Shown piece by piece: positions 16,122-24,585 of a stretch of 30,506 nt of DNA. Every line of letters starts with the position of its first letter. Within the stretch, counting starts at the first letter, position 1. A program made the translations under genes and the position numbers. Origin of the DNA: Pseudomonadota bacterium (GTDB lineage Bacteria; Pseudomonadota; Gammaproteobacteria; Pseudomonadales; Halieaceae); assembly GCA_030591305.1 (NCBI GenBank), contig JAUVBI010000007.1, forward strand, positions 1 through 30,506. Reading direction: 5' to 3'. The notes beneath the pieces are model-generated. The model saw only the letters and a list, made by a program, of their open reading frames with translations, had not been told where the DNA came from and did no database searches.

Positions 16122-17033
16122 CTAAATGCCTTCGATAAGCAGGTCGTCACTAAGTTCGCGGACCATTTTTAACACTTTTCGCGTTGTCGCAGACGTAGGT
16201 TTGTGGCTGGTCGATGCCAATATCAGGGAGCGGCTTACGGCAGGCTGAACTATTTTGCTTACGGTTAATTGGCCTTTGTCGATTTCTTCACGCACGGCGT
16301 TATAGGGAAGTATGGTGTAAATGTTAGCATCCCTGGACCCCACTAAAGCCAATGTTGCTCTGAGGTCATTGATTTCCATGGTGACATTAAGTGTAATCTT
16401 TGCCTGCTGCGCCTTTTGTTCAAGTAGTCGCCGCAGCCCATGGGGATGGGTCGGGAGTATTAGTGGCAGTTTGGCGAGCTCATGACCAGAAATTTCTGGC
16501 AGCGCACTGATGTGGCTGCCTTTTGAACCGACAAGGTATAAGCGCTCAGTAGTCAGTTTGTCACCCAGTATATTTGTCGAGTTTGGCCCTTTGTAAATAA
16601 CGGCAATATCGACTTTTCCGATACCAAGCCACTCCAACAGCAAACCGCTGTAGGCCTCCTCGATACGCAGATGTGCCAACGGGAAAACCTGTTGGAACTT
16701 CATCGCCAAGGGGACACTTAGCAGTCGCGCTACGGTGGGCGGAAAACCAATAACTGTTATATCCTGAGGTTGTGCAACCAAGGACTGCAGCTCTTTTTCT
16801 GCATTTTCAATATGCTTAAGTGCCGCCTTGGTGTGGTATAAAAACCTCTCGCCCGCCAGGGTAAGAGTGACACCGCGACCATGGCGGTGAAACAACTGAA
16901 CGCCCAGCTCTTCTTCAAACTTATTCAATTGACGACTCAGATTAGGCTGAGGAATTGCCAGTGAAATGGCGGCCTGAGAAACACTCCCGCACTCAGCAAT
17001 CACCGAAATAAAGCGGAGTTGTTTTACATTCAT
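16122..17033 (-). CDS. LysR-family transcriptional regulator
   Basis: 303-residue LysR-type regulator. The N-terminal winged helix-turn-helix is clear (FISVIAECGSVSQAAISLA, then PQPNLSRQLNKFEEELG, residues 8-43), followed by a linker helix and a two-lobed periplasmic-binding-like effector domain (from about residue 92, ITVIGFPPTVA). It is divergent from the acyl-CoA dehydrogenase gene and immediately upstream of the MmgE/PrpD gene, the classic arrangement for a LysR activator of the adjacent operons. The effector is likely an intermediate of the cluster. The start has no strong Shine-Dalgarno. A 20-bp palindrome lies 35-54 bases upstream. Confidence 0.94.
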   Translation of the reverse strand: MNVKQLRFISVIAECGSVSQAAISLAIPQPNLSRQLNKFEEELGVQLFHRHGRGVTLTLAGERFLYHTKAALKHIENAEKELQSLVAQPQDITVIGFPPTVARLLSVPLAMKFQQVFPLAHLRIEEAYSGLLLEWLGIGKVDIAVIYKGPNSTNILGDKLTTERLYLVGSKGSHISALPEISGHELAKLPLILPTHPHGLRRLLEQKAQQAKITLNVTMEINDLRATLALVGSRDANIYTILPYNAVREEIDKGQLTVSKIVQPAVSRSLILASTSHKPTSATTRKVLKMVRELSDDLLIEGI

Positions 17034-17067
17034 AACAGGAAATCTACCATTTTTTCGAGGACATTAA

Positions 17068-17087
17068 ATATATCATATATGATATAT
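17068..17087. promoter_or_regulatory. 20-bp perfect palindrome in the lysR/acyl-CoA dehydrogenase promoter region
   Basis: ATATATCATATATGATATAT is perfectly self-complementary, centred between 17077 and 17078, in the 195-base divergent control region. It could be the LysR recognition site. Its core TCATATATGA also occurs twice exactly, and once with one mismatch, upstream of hipBA. Confidence 0.6.
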
Positions 17088-17228
17088 CAACTATACCTGT
17101 AAAGGCATAGCATATATAGGCTGTATCGCTTACCGTTGGCAGAGAAATTTAAAACATGAGCTTGGCTCAGCAGGCTATATACCCTCCCTACTGCGCCACT
17201 ACGTAACCCATCAAAAGCGGTTAGAGAT

Positions 17229-18392
17229 ATGTCGAGTAATCAGCGAGAAACTATTGATCAGGTTCGCAATACTGTCTTGCAGATTTGCAATGACTTTCCG
17301 GGGGAGTACTGGCGTGCGAAGGATCGGGAGCGCGAGTATCCAGGTGAATTTGTCCAGGCACTGACTGACGCAGGTCTTTTAGCTTGCCTCATTCCAGAGC
17401 AATATGGAGGTAGTGGCCTCTCTCTTTCCATTGCGGCGGAAATTATGAAAGCCATCCATGAATTTGGTGGCAATGCAGGAGCGTGCCATGCCCAGATGTA
17501 CATCATGGGTACGTTACTTCGCCATGGCAGTGAGAAACAGAAGCAGCAATACCTGCCGGGCATTGCCAGCGGAAAACATCGCTTGCAGGCTTTTGCTGTG
17601 ACAGAACCCACCGCCGGGACTGATACCACCAGTATTTCCACCATGGCGGTCCGTGATGGTGATAATTATATTGTAAACGGACAAAAAGTCTGGATTTCTC
17701 GAGCGGAACATTCCGATCTGATGATTCTACTGGCACGCACGACTCCGCTCAGTGAGGTCAAGAAAAAAACTGAGGGCCTGTCGGTGTTTATTGTCGATAT
17801 GGAACAGGCCAGGCAGCAGGGCATGACTATTCGACCCATCCGCACAATGATTAACCATGCCACCACCGAATTGTTCTTTGACAATGTGCCGGTGCCGGCA
17901 GAAAATCTGATCGGTGAAGAGGGCAAGGGCTTCAAGTACATACTGTCAGGTATGAACGCCGAGCGAATTCTAATTGCCTCCGAATGTATTGGTGATGCAC
18001 GCTGGTTTACCAAAACAGCTTGTAACTACGCCAATGAAAGGCAGGTGTTTGGACGGCCAATTGGCCAAAATCAGGGTGTCCAGTTTCCAATCGCACGCGG
18101 CTATGCGCAGGCAGAAGCCGCAGAATTGATGGTGCAAAAAGCGGCTAGTATGTACGACGCCGGGGATAATTGTGGAGCTGAGGCCAATATGGCCAAAATG
18201 CTGGCTTCAGAGGCGTCCTGGGCGGCGGGAGATACCTGTCTACAAACCCACGGCGGCTATGGTATGGCCGAAGAGTATGATGTGGAACGCAAACTGCGTG
18301 AAACACGTCTGTACCAAATTGCACCCATTTCTACCAACCTGATTCTGGCCTTTCTCAGTGAGCATGTACTGGGAATGCCGCGCTCTTATTAA
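17229..18392 (+). CDS. Acyl-CoA dehydrogenase
   Basis: FAD-dependent acyl-CoA dehydrogenase, 387 residues, all three domains present. Visible features are AVTEPTAGTDTTSI (substrate and flavin contact), GQKVWISRAEHSD, and the C-terminal TCLQTHGGYGMAEEY. Again there is no Glu at the medium-chain position (YQIAPIST), while NAERILIA supplies Glu245 where isovaleryl-CoA dehydrogenase has its base. It heads the seven-gene plus-strand operon and is divergent from the LysR gene. The itaconate locus of P. aeruginosa also holds an acyl-CoA dehydrogenase of undefined role (from memory). A plausible job is desaturation of a branched or succinyl-type acyl-CoA to an itaconyl-type compound, which is inference. 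The Shine-Dalgarno is weak. Confidence 0.92.
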   Translation: MSSNQRETIDQVRNTVLQICNDFPGEYWRAKDREREYPGEFVQALTDAGLLACLIPEQYGGSGLSLSIAAEIMKAIHEFGGNAGACHAQMYIMGTLLRHGSEKQKQQYLPGIASGKHRLQAFAVTEPTAGTDTTSISTMAVRDGDNYIVNGQKVWISRAEHSDLMILLARTTPLSEVKKKTEGLSVFIVDMEQARQQGMTIRPIRTMINHATTELFFDNVPVPAENLIGEEGKGFKYILSGMNAERILIASECIGDARWFTKTACNYANERQVFGRPIGQNQGVQFPIARGYAQAEAAELMVQKAASMYDAGDNCGAEANMAKMLASEASWAAGDTCLQTHGGYGMAEEYDVERKLRETRLYQIAPISTNLILAFLSEHVLGMPRSY

Positions 18393-18463
18393 TCCATGAT
18401 GGATATGGGGCTGTTAGCACGGCGCACAAGAGCACCACTTGTTATTTATAATAAGGTAATTCT

Positions 18464-19954
18464 ATGAACGATTTAACGGCATTTGAAGTTTTTATCAATG
18501 GTGAATGGCGTTCAGCCGCCGGCGGTGAATTCTTCCAATCGGTTAACCCTTATACAAATCAGCCCTGGGCAAACATCCCCCTTTGCGACATAAGCGATGT
18601 AAACGACGCGGTGGAGGCGGCCTACCAGGCGGCGTACACCGGTGAGTGGGCCGACATGAATCCCACAGCAAGGGGTGCGTTGCTGCACACCCTGGGCGAT
18701 CTGATTGCCGAAAATGCGGAAGAACTGGCTACCACCGAAGTTAAGGATAATGGCAAGCTGATTACCGAAATGCTGGGGCAAATGCGCTACCTGCCGCAAT
18801 GGTTTTACTACTACGGCGGCTTGGCGGACAAGATACAGGGCGCGGTGATTCCGGTAGACAAGCCGGATTGTTTTAATTTTACCCAGCACGAACCTCTTGG
18901 TGTGGTTGCGGCCATTATGCCGTGGAACTCACCGTTGCTGCTGTTGGTTTGGAAGATGGCACCAGCACTGGCTGCCGGCAACACCCTGGTGGTAAAGCCC
19001 TCAGAACACACCTCGGCTTCCACCTTATTGTTTGCCAAACTGGTGGAGCAAGCAGGATTTCCAAAGGGCGTTTTCAACGTAGTTACCGGATATGGCGACC
19101 CTGTTGGATCATCACTGGTCAGTCACCCCAAAGTAGCGAAGGTTGCCTTCACTGGAGGCGATGCTGGTGGCCGTGCAGTCTACCAAGCTGCTTCATCCCA
19201 GATTAAGCCGGTCACTCTGGAGTTGGGAGGTAAATCACCGAATATTGTGTTTGACGATGCCAATATCGAAAATGCGGTTAAAGGTGTGGTGTCAGGTATT
19301 TTTGCTGCTACCGGACAAACCTGCCTGGCGGGGTCCCGTCTACTGATACAGGAAGGTATCCATGACCAATTTGTGGACGCCTTAATTGCACTTGCTGAAA
19401 CCGCACGCATGGGTGACCCCATGAGCACTGACACCCAGATTGGCCCAGTGACCACCCCGGGGCAATACGAGAAGATCCTGCAATACATCGAAATTGCAAA
19501 GAACGAAGGTGCCACGCTGGTGCTGGGCGGCAAAGCGGCAGACAGGCCAGAATGTGGGGGCAGTCGTTGGTTTGTCGAACCAACAATTTTTACCAATGTT
19601 AACAACAAAATGCGAATTGCCCAGGAAGAAGTTTTTGGCCCGGTGCTGTCGGTCATACCATTTAAGGATCAGGATGAAGCCATCGAAATTGCCAACGACA
19701 TTGACTTCGGATTGGCGGCCGGTGTGTGGACTGAAAATATTAAACGGGCATTGCAGGTTTCCAAGGCTATACGTGCTGGCACGGTCTGGGTGAACACATA
19801 CCGCGCAGTAAGTTTTATGTCGCCTTTTGGCGGATTCAAGCAAAGCGGCATTGGTCGTGAAAACGGTATTGAAGCAATCTACGAATACTTACAAACCAAG
19901 AGTATTTGGATATCGACAGCCGATGAGGTTCCAAACCCATTCGTTATGCGTTAA
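18464..19954 (+). CDS. NAD(P)-dependent aldehyde dehydrogenase
   Basis: Oxidises an aldehyde to a carboxylic acid. The 496-residue protein has the Rossmann segment MPWNSPLLLLVWKMAPALAAGN, the general base Glu253 in TLELGGKSPN, the nucleophile Cys287 in GQTCLAGSR, and EEVFGPVLSVIPF near the C-terminal catalytic domain. It is a classical non-acylating enzyme rather than a CoA-acylating one. Shine-Dalgarno AAGGTAA is well placed. It lies between an acyl-CoA dehydrogenase and a zinc alcohol dehydrogenase, so the latter two oxidations may convert an alcohol to the acid that the CoA-transferase then activates (inference). Confidence 0.94.
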   Translation: MNDLTAFEVFINGEWRSAAGGEFFQSVNPYTNQPWANIPLCDISDVNDAVEAAYQAAYTGEWADMNPTARGALLHTLGDLIAENAEELATTEVKDNGKLITEMLGQMRYLPQWFYYYGGLADKIQGAVIPVDKPDCFNFTQHEPLGVVAAIMPWNSPLLLLVWKMAPALAAGNTLVVKPSEHTSASTLLFAKLVEQAGFPKGVFNVVTGYGDPVGSSLVSHPKVAKVAFTGGDAGGRAVYQAASSQIKPVTLELGGKSPNIVFDDANIENAVKGVVSGIFAATGQTCLAGSRLLIQEGIHDQFVDALIALAETARMGDPMSTDTQIGPVTTPGQYEKILQYIEIAKNEGATLVLGGKAADRPECGGSRWFVEPTIFTNVNNKMRIAQEEVFGPVLSVIPFKDQDEAIEIANDIDFGLAAGVWTENIKRALQVSKAIRAGTVWVNTYRAVSFMSPFGGFKQSGIGRENGIEAIYEYLQTKSIWISTADEVPNPFVMR

Positions 19955-20009
19955 CGATTATTTATCCAGATAGGAAATACAGGAAAAGCAATTTCACGAG
20001 GTGAAACAG

Positions 20010-21098
20010 ATGACTAAAGGCCGAATTGCCGTAATGACAGAACCTGAAAAACTCGAGTTTCAGGAATATGATATTCCGCTGCCGGGACCAGGTGCCGTGG
20101 TCGTGGAAGTATTGCGCAGCAATGTCTGCGGTTCGGAAGTGCATATCTGGTGTGGGCACCATCCCTCCAAAAAAAGCGGCGGTCTGGGTCATGAAATGGT
20201 TGGCGCTATTGTTGAGCTTGGAGAAGGGGTGACTGAGGATCATGCCGGCACGCCGATACAAGCAGGTGACCGCATTGTGGCCACTTATTTTATCGCTTGC
20301 AAAAAATGTAACCCCTGTCAGCACGGACAATTTAATCTTTGCACCCATGCCTACCGATATTGGAGCCTACAGCCGGAGGAAGCGCCACACTTTCATGCCA
20401 CCTTTGCCAGTCACTACTATATCCATCCAGACCAGTATTTCTATAAGGTTCCTGATGAGGTTTCTGATCGAGAAGCGGCCAGTGCCAACTGTGCATTGTC
20501 ACAGGTATTTTTCGGTATTGATCAGGCCGAACTCACCTATGGCGAAACCCTGGTAATTCAGGGCGCCGGTGGCCTGGGTATTAATGCGGCAGCAGTCGCC
20601 AAGGAAAAGGGGGCCACCGTAATTGTGATTGATGCGGTGGAGAGTCGGCTTGAAATGGCAAGCCGATTTGGCGCTGATCATCTCATCGATATGAATATCT
20701 ATGCAAGCAAACAGGCACGGATCGAACGGGTACAAGAGCTAACCAATGGTTTAGGTGCGGACATGGTAATGGAGGTGGCCGGAGTGCCTGCAGCTTTTGC
20801 GGAAGGATTTGAGCTGGCAAGGCCCGGAGGACGTTTTGTCACCATGGGTAATGTCAGCCCAGGCAAGCTGGTAGATTTTGATCCCGGCTTGCTGACTCGT
20901 CACAACGTTCGAATTATTCCGGTATTGCGATACAATCCCTGGTACCTGAAAAAGTCATTAGACTTTTTGGTTGCCAATAAAAACAAGTATCCATTCGAGT
21001 CTCTTCTGGATGCCGATTTTACCATGGACGAAATTGAGAGTGCTCTTTCACAGTCAGCACAACGAACTGTCACGCGTGCGTCGATAGTAATTAAGTAG
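20010..21098 (+). CDS. Zinc-dependent medium-chain alcohol dehydrogenase
   Basis: MDR-family NAD(P)-linked alcohol dehydrogenase, 362 residues. Catalytic zinc ligands are Cys40 (NVCGSEVH) with His61-Glu62 in GLGHEM; the structural zinc site is the four-Cys set Cys97, 100, 103 and 111. The dinucleotide fold has GAGGLG at 185-190. ATG 20010 is chosen because GAGG lies seven bases upstream; an in-frame GTG at 20001 overlaps that site. The downstream order with the aldehyde dehydrogenase suggests stepwise oxidation of a primary alcohol, although secondary alcohols or polyols are also possible for this subfamily. The gap to the next gene is 15 bases. Confidence 0.92.
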   Translation: MTKGRIAVMTEPEKLEFQEYDIPLPGPGAVVVEVLRSNVCGSEVHIWCGHHPSKKSGGLGHEMVGAIVELGEGVTEDHAGTPIQAGDRIVATYFIACKKCNPCQHGQFNLCTHAYRYWSLQPEEAPHFHATFASHYYIHPDQYFYKVPDEVSDREAASANCALSQVFFGIDQAELTYGETLVIQGAGGLGINAAAVAKEKGATVIVIDAVESRLEMASRFGADHLIDMNIYASKQARIERVQELTNGLGADMVMEVAGVPAAFAEGFELARPGGRFVTMGNVSPGKLVDFDPGLLTRHNVRIIPVLRYNPWYLKKSLDFLVANKNKYPFESLLDADFTMDEIESALSQSAQRTVTRASIVIK

Positions 21099-21113
21099 CT
21101 GGGGGATAAGTTT

Positions 21114-22265
21114 TTGGCAGATCTTGAAGGTTATCTGATTGTCGCGCTTGAGCAAGCTGTTGCAGCGCCTTATGCCAGTAATCTATTGGCCGAGGCTGGC
21201 GCCCGGGTGATCAAAATTGAACGCGAAGAAGGCGACTTCGCCCGAAATTACGATCATGTCGTTAAAGGTGAAAGTGCCTATTTTGTATGGTTAAACCGGG
21301 GAAAAGAGTCTCTATGCCTGGATGTGAAAAGGGCCGATGATAAAGCTCTTTTGCTGCTGCTGCTTAAGCAGGCCGATGTCTTCATTCAGAACCTGAAGCC
21401 CGGCGCAGTCGACAAGCTTGGTTTAGGTTATACAGAGCTAAAAACCGTCAACCCCGGCCTGGTGATGTGCAGTATTTCTGGTTATGGCGAACATGGTGAG
21501 TATGCAGACCTAAAGGCCTATGATTTACTGGTGCAGGCTGAGAGTGGATTAACCGCAGTGACCGGCACTGAGGCCGAATCAGCTCGTGTAGGCGTGTCTA
21601 TTTGTGATATTGCAGCGGGCATGGCAGCTTATAGCGCCATCCTCAGAGCGTTGCTGGCACGTGCTAAGCACGGCAGAGGAACCCATATAAAAACATCACT
21701 TTTTGGCGTCATCACCGACTGGATGAATGTACCGTTATTGCATCAAAAATACGGCAACCAGGCACCAGCGCGTCTCGGAATAAAGCATCCAAGTATTGCC
21801 CCGTACGGAGCTTTTCATGTGGGAGATAGCGGACAGATAGTACTTTCAATCCAAAATGAACGCGAGTGGCTAGTATTTTGTAAAGAGGTTCTGCAGCTCC
21901 CCCAACTGGCACACGACACGTTGTTTTCCAGCAATGTTAACAGAGTCAAAAATCGCAATGCACTGGATGAATTGATCAACGAACAATTTGCGACATCCGA
22001 CTTGGAAAAAGTTTGCCTCTCATTGCGGAAAGCCGATATCGCCTACGGGCGACTCAACGACCTGGCAACGGTATTATCGCATCCGCAACTACGTGAGGTG
22101 ACGGTAGACTCGCCCGGCGGTGAGATTACTCTGGTTGCCAGTGGAGTTGTCGCCGATGGACAAGCGGTACCGTCTTTGCCTGTGCCGCGTATTGGTGAAC
22201 ATTCAGCGGCAATTCGTAAAGAGTTTCAGATCATTTCTGCGACAAAAGCATTTGACTCGCTGTGA
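21114..22265 (+). CDS. Family III (CaiB/BaiF) CoA-transferase, TTG start
   Basis: Moves CoA from a donor such as succinyl-CoA to an organic acid through an aspartyl-CoA anhydride. The catalytic Asp is Asp165 in SICDIAAGM. The N-terminus (EGYLIVALEQAVAAPYASNLLAEAGARVIKIE, shown here as its family position) aligns with the usual first strand and helix, so translation must start at or close to TTG 21114. GGGGGAT is seven bases upstream, and no ATG or GTG offers a better start. The length of 383 residues is normal. With the following hydratase and lyase it matches the Ict step (itaconate to itaconyl-CoA) of itaconate degradation; the real acid may be a substituted itaconate. Substrate assignment rests on context. 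Confidence 0.9.
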   Translation: MADLEGYLIVALEQAVAAPYASNLLAEAGARVIKIEREEGDFARNYDHVVKGESAYFVWLNRGKESLCLDVKRADDKALLLLLLKQADVFIQNLKPGAVDKLGLGYTELKTVNPGLVMCSISGYGEHGEYADLKAYDLLVQAESGLTAVTGTEAESARVGVSICDIAAGMAAYSAILRALLARAKHGRGTHIKTSLFGVITDWMNVPLLHQKYGNQAPARLGIKHPSIAPYGAFHVGDSGQIVLSIQNEREWLVFCKEVLQLPQLAHDTLFSSNVNRVKNRNALDELINEQFATSDLEKVCLSLRKADIAYGRLNDLATVLSHPQLREVTVDSPGGEITLVASGVVADGQAVPSLPVPRIGEHSAAIRKEFQIISATKAFDSL

Positions 22266-22282
22266 GCAATGGAGGGGTAGCT

Positions 22283-23182
22283 ATGACGAACTCGGAAATT
22301 CCCGCCGCCGAAGACCCTTGGTCGGACTACATTGACAATACTGAACAGACTGTCGAAATCGTAAATCGTCGAGACCTCACCGGCCTTGCCGGGGTGCTGG
22401 GCTATCCAATACAACTTGAAGAGGGCAGGCATGTACTGCCTTGGCCTGATAACGACATGCCTGCCTTCGCGCATTGGCTTAATGCGAACCCGAATGTAGC
22501 ACGCAGCGAACTTGGGACGGACGGCCATCCTATCCGGGGCGGGTTTATACCAAATTTTGCTTTTCCTCGCAGGATGTGGGCGAGTAGCCAGGTGAATGTC
22601 TTTGCGCCCTATGAAGTTGGTCAGCCGTTAATACACCGTAAATCCATCGAGTCCATCACGCCCAAAAGTGGGCGTAGTGGAAACATGATCTTCGTTACGC
22701 TGCTGCATGAATTTTTTGTCAACAAGCAGCTGGTCGTAAGCGAGATGCAAAACCTGGTGTACCGGGAAGAAGCCACTACTGTGGCAACCATTCCCGAGAT
22801 TAGAGAGCCCGGAGATATAAAGGCTGCATTCGATTATGACTGGTGTGAGACCATTACACCTGATCCCGTTTGGCTTTTACATTATTCGGCAATGACCTTT
22901 AACAGTCACCGGATTCATTTTGATCGAGAATATGCTACTCAGCAGGAGCTATATCCAGGGCTGCTTGTGCAGGGGCCGCTGTGCGCTACATTACTGGTAG
23001 ATTTATACCAGAAAAACAATCCGGACAGTCGTGTTATGGCATTTCACTGGCGCGGGATGGCACCGGTTTACGATATTGCAGACTTTTTCATCTTTGGTAA
23101 AGCAACTAAAGCAGGTGCTAATTTATGGGTGGCGGGGCCGGATGGTCAAAAAACTATGCAGGTTTCCGTTATTACAAAGTAA
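22283..23182 (+). CDS. MaoC/HTD2-type hydratase, itaconyl-CoA/mesaconyl-C4-CoA hydratase-like
   Basis: Double-hotdog hydratase with an N-terminal FAS1-like dehydratase domain and a C-terminal MaoC-type catalytic part. Key residues lie in FNSHRIHFD (Asn207, His209, His212, Asp214), the HTD2-type hydratase signature. The 299-residue length suits mesaconyl-C4-CoA or itaconyl-CoA hydratases (Ich). ATG 22283 has GGAGGGG five bases upstream; a GTG at 22262 overlaps the CoA-transferase end. It is sandwiched between a CoA-transferase and a CitE-like lyase, the exact functional trio of itaconate degradation (itaconyl-CoA to citramalyl-CoA). A closely related substituted substrate is equally possible. 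Confidence 0.88.
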   Translation: MTNSEIPAAEDPWSDYIDNTEQTVEIVNRRDLTGLAGVLGYPIQLEEGRHVLPWPDNDMPAFAHWLNANPNVARSELGTDGHPIRGGFIPNFAFPRRMWASSQVNVFAPYEVGQPLIHRKSIESITPKSGRSGNMIFVTLLHEFFVNKQLVVSEMQNLVYREEATTVATIPEIREPGDIKAAFDYDWCETITPDPVWLLHYSAMTFNSHRIHFDREYATQQELYPGLLVQGPLCATLLVDLYQKNNPDSRVMAFHWRGMAPVYDIADFFIFGKATKAGANLWVAGPDGQKTMQVSVITK

Positions 23183-23198
23183 AAAGAATAGGACTTAA

Positions 23199-24077
23199 AT
23201 GGATCAGTCAATCAACATGATGCGCAGCCTTCTGTTTGTACCTGGGAATCGCCCAGAGCGCTTTGCCAAAGCCCGTTACAGCGGAACTGACATTTATTGC
23301 ATCGATCTCGAAGATTCCGTGCCCGCTGCAGAAAAAGGAGCGGCACGCTCAGCGGCTATCGAGCATGTCATGCAGTGTCAGTCCGAGACCGATTCAGCCT
23401 CGCTGGTTGCCATACGTATCAACAGCCTCAGAACGCTGGACGGTATCAAGGACTTGGTGGCGTTAGCTGAACATCCTGGGTCAACAAGTTCGCTGGATTA
23501 CATAATATTGCCTATGACCACGTCTGCTGTCGAAATCAAGCAGGTAGCGGAAGTGCTTTCTGGGCAGAACAGCGTAAAAATTATTCCGCTAATCGAAACA
23601 CCTGATGGTATAGACCATTTGGGAGAGATACTCGATGCATCTGATCGAGTACATGCGGCAGGTTTTGGGGTAGCCGATTATACGGCAATTACCGGTACTG
23701 AGATAAACTGGGATGCGCTGCTATATGCCCGCAGCAGAATTTCAGAGATCTGTAACGCACGAGGCGTGCATTGTTTTGATGGCCCCTGGTTTAATATTGC
23801 AGACGCAAATGGCTTAGCCGATGAGGCCCGCAGAGTTTCCCAGTTGGGCTTTGGCGGTAAATTAGCAATTCATCCCTCACAAGTTGAGGTGATAAATCAG
23901 GCCTTTATGCCTTCTGAAAATAAAGTACTCTGGGCGCGCAAGATCATTGAGTGTCTGGAAAAGGCTGGCGGTGGAGTCGTGAGCGTCGATGGTGTAATGA
24001 TCGATCAGCCGCTGGTTAAGCGGGCACGGAAAATTTTGACATTGGCCAACATTATGAATGATCGAGGACAACAATGA
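23199..24077 (+). CDS. HpcH/HpaI-CitE family lyase, citramalyl-CoA lyase-like
   Basis: Mg-dependent C-C lyase of the CitE-like group, 292 residues, TIM-barrel. Visible are the N-terminal SLLFVPGNRPERFAKA, Glu38-Asp39 in DLEDSVP, Glu133 in IPLIETPDG and Asp160 in FGVADYTA, the likely metal ligands. Members split citramalyl-CoA to pyruvate and acetyl-CoA, malyl-CoA to glyoxylate and acetyl-CoA, or citryl-CoA. After the CoA-transferase and HTD2 hydratase, citramalyl-CoA (or an alkyl homologue) is the best-supported substrate. Shine-Dalgarno AGGA is five bases upstream of ATG. The gene overlaps the next by four bases (ATGA). Confidence 0.9.
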   Translation: MDQSINMMRSLLFVPGNRPERFAKARYSGTDIYCIDLEDSVPAAEKGAARSAAIEHVMQCQSETDSASLVAIRINSLRTLDGIKDLVALAEHPGSTSSLDYIILPMTTSAVEIKQVAEVLSGQNSVKIIPLIETPDGIDHLGEILDASDRVHAAGFGVADYTAITGTEINWDALLYARSRISEICNARGVHCFDGPWFNIADANGLADEARRVSQLGFGGKLAIHPSQVEVINQAFMPSENKVLWARKIIECLEKAGGGVVSVDGVMIDQPLVKRARKILTLANIMNDRGQQ

Positions 24078-24526
24078 GACCACAACCCCATCTTCGCGAA
24101 GAGTATTTCAGTTTAACCAGTGTATCGCTTCAATTACACGACATGGATATCTATGGGCACTTGAATAATAACAAGCATCATCAGTATTTCGACAACGCAG
24201 TTAACCTCTATATAAGCCAGGAAGGCGGGCTTTGCATGCGTTCAAGCGAAATTGTCGGCGTAATTGTCGAGTCTGCGTGCTCATATTTTAAGGAGGTCTA
24301 CTGGCCTGAAACGCTGAAACTGGATGTCGGGATCCGCACCAACCAGCTGGGAAATCGTTCGGTTCAATATGGTGCGGCACTCTTCTTCCAGGACAATGAT
24401 GTGGCATTAGCACAAGGCTGCTTCACCCATGTATGGATTAATCGACAGGACCGTAAATCGGTGTCGATTCCAGATTCCATACGGGGTGCATTGGAGCGAA
24501 TTCAGTATCCGGTTTCGACAAATTAA
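24074..24526 (+). CDS. Hotdog-fold acyl-CoA thioesterase (4HBT/YbgC type)
   Basis: 150-residue single-hotdog thioesterase. The family motif is present as DMDIYGHLNNNKHHQYFD near residues 23-40, with the likely catalytic Asp25. It would release CoA from an acyl-CoA in the cytoplasm, recycling CoA when the operon's intermediates pile up, or delivering a free acid. The start codon overlaps the lyase stop (ATGA), indicating translational coupling. It is the last gene of the plus-strand operon and faces the hipA gene tail to tail. The substrate is unknown. Confidence 0.87.
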   Translation: MRPQPHLREEYFSLTSVSLQLHDMDIYGHLNNNKHHQYFDNAVNLYISQEGGLCMRSSEIVGVIVESACSYFKEVYWPETLKLDVGIRTNQLGNRSVQYGAALFFQDNDVALAQGCFTHVWINRQDRKSVSIPDSIRGALERIQYPVSTN

Positions 24527-24585
24527 CTTGCCTGGATCTGGAAATACGTGCATAAACTACTAAAACACCCGCATTCAGGCGGAAT

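Noticed and set aside
24568..24582. Hairpin CCGC/GCGG between the thioesterase and hipA genes
   Set aside because: Only a 4-bp stem without a T-run; too weak to call a terminator.
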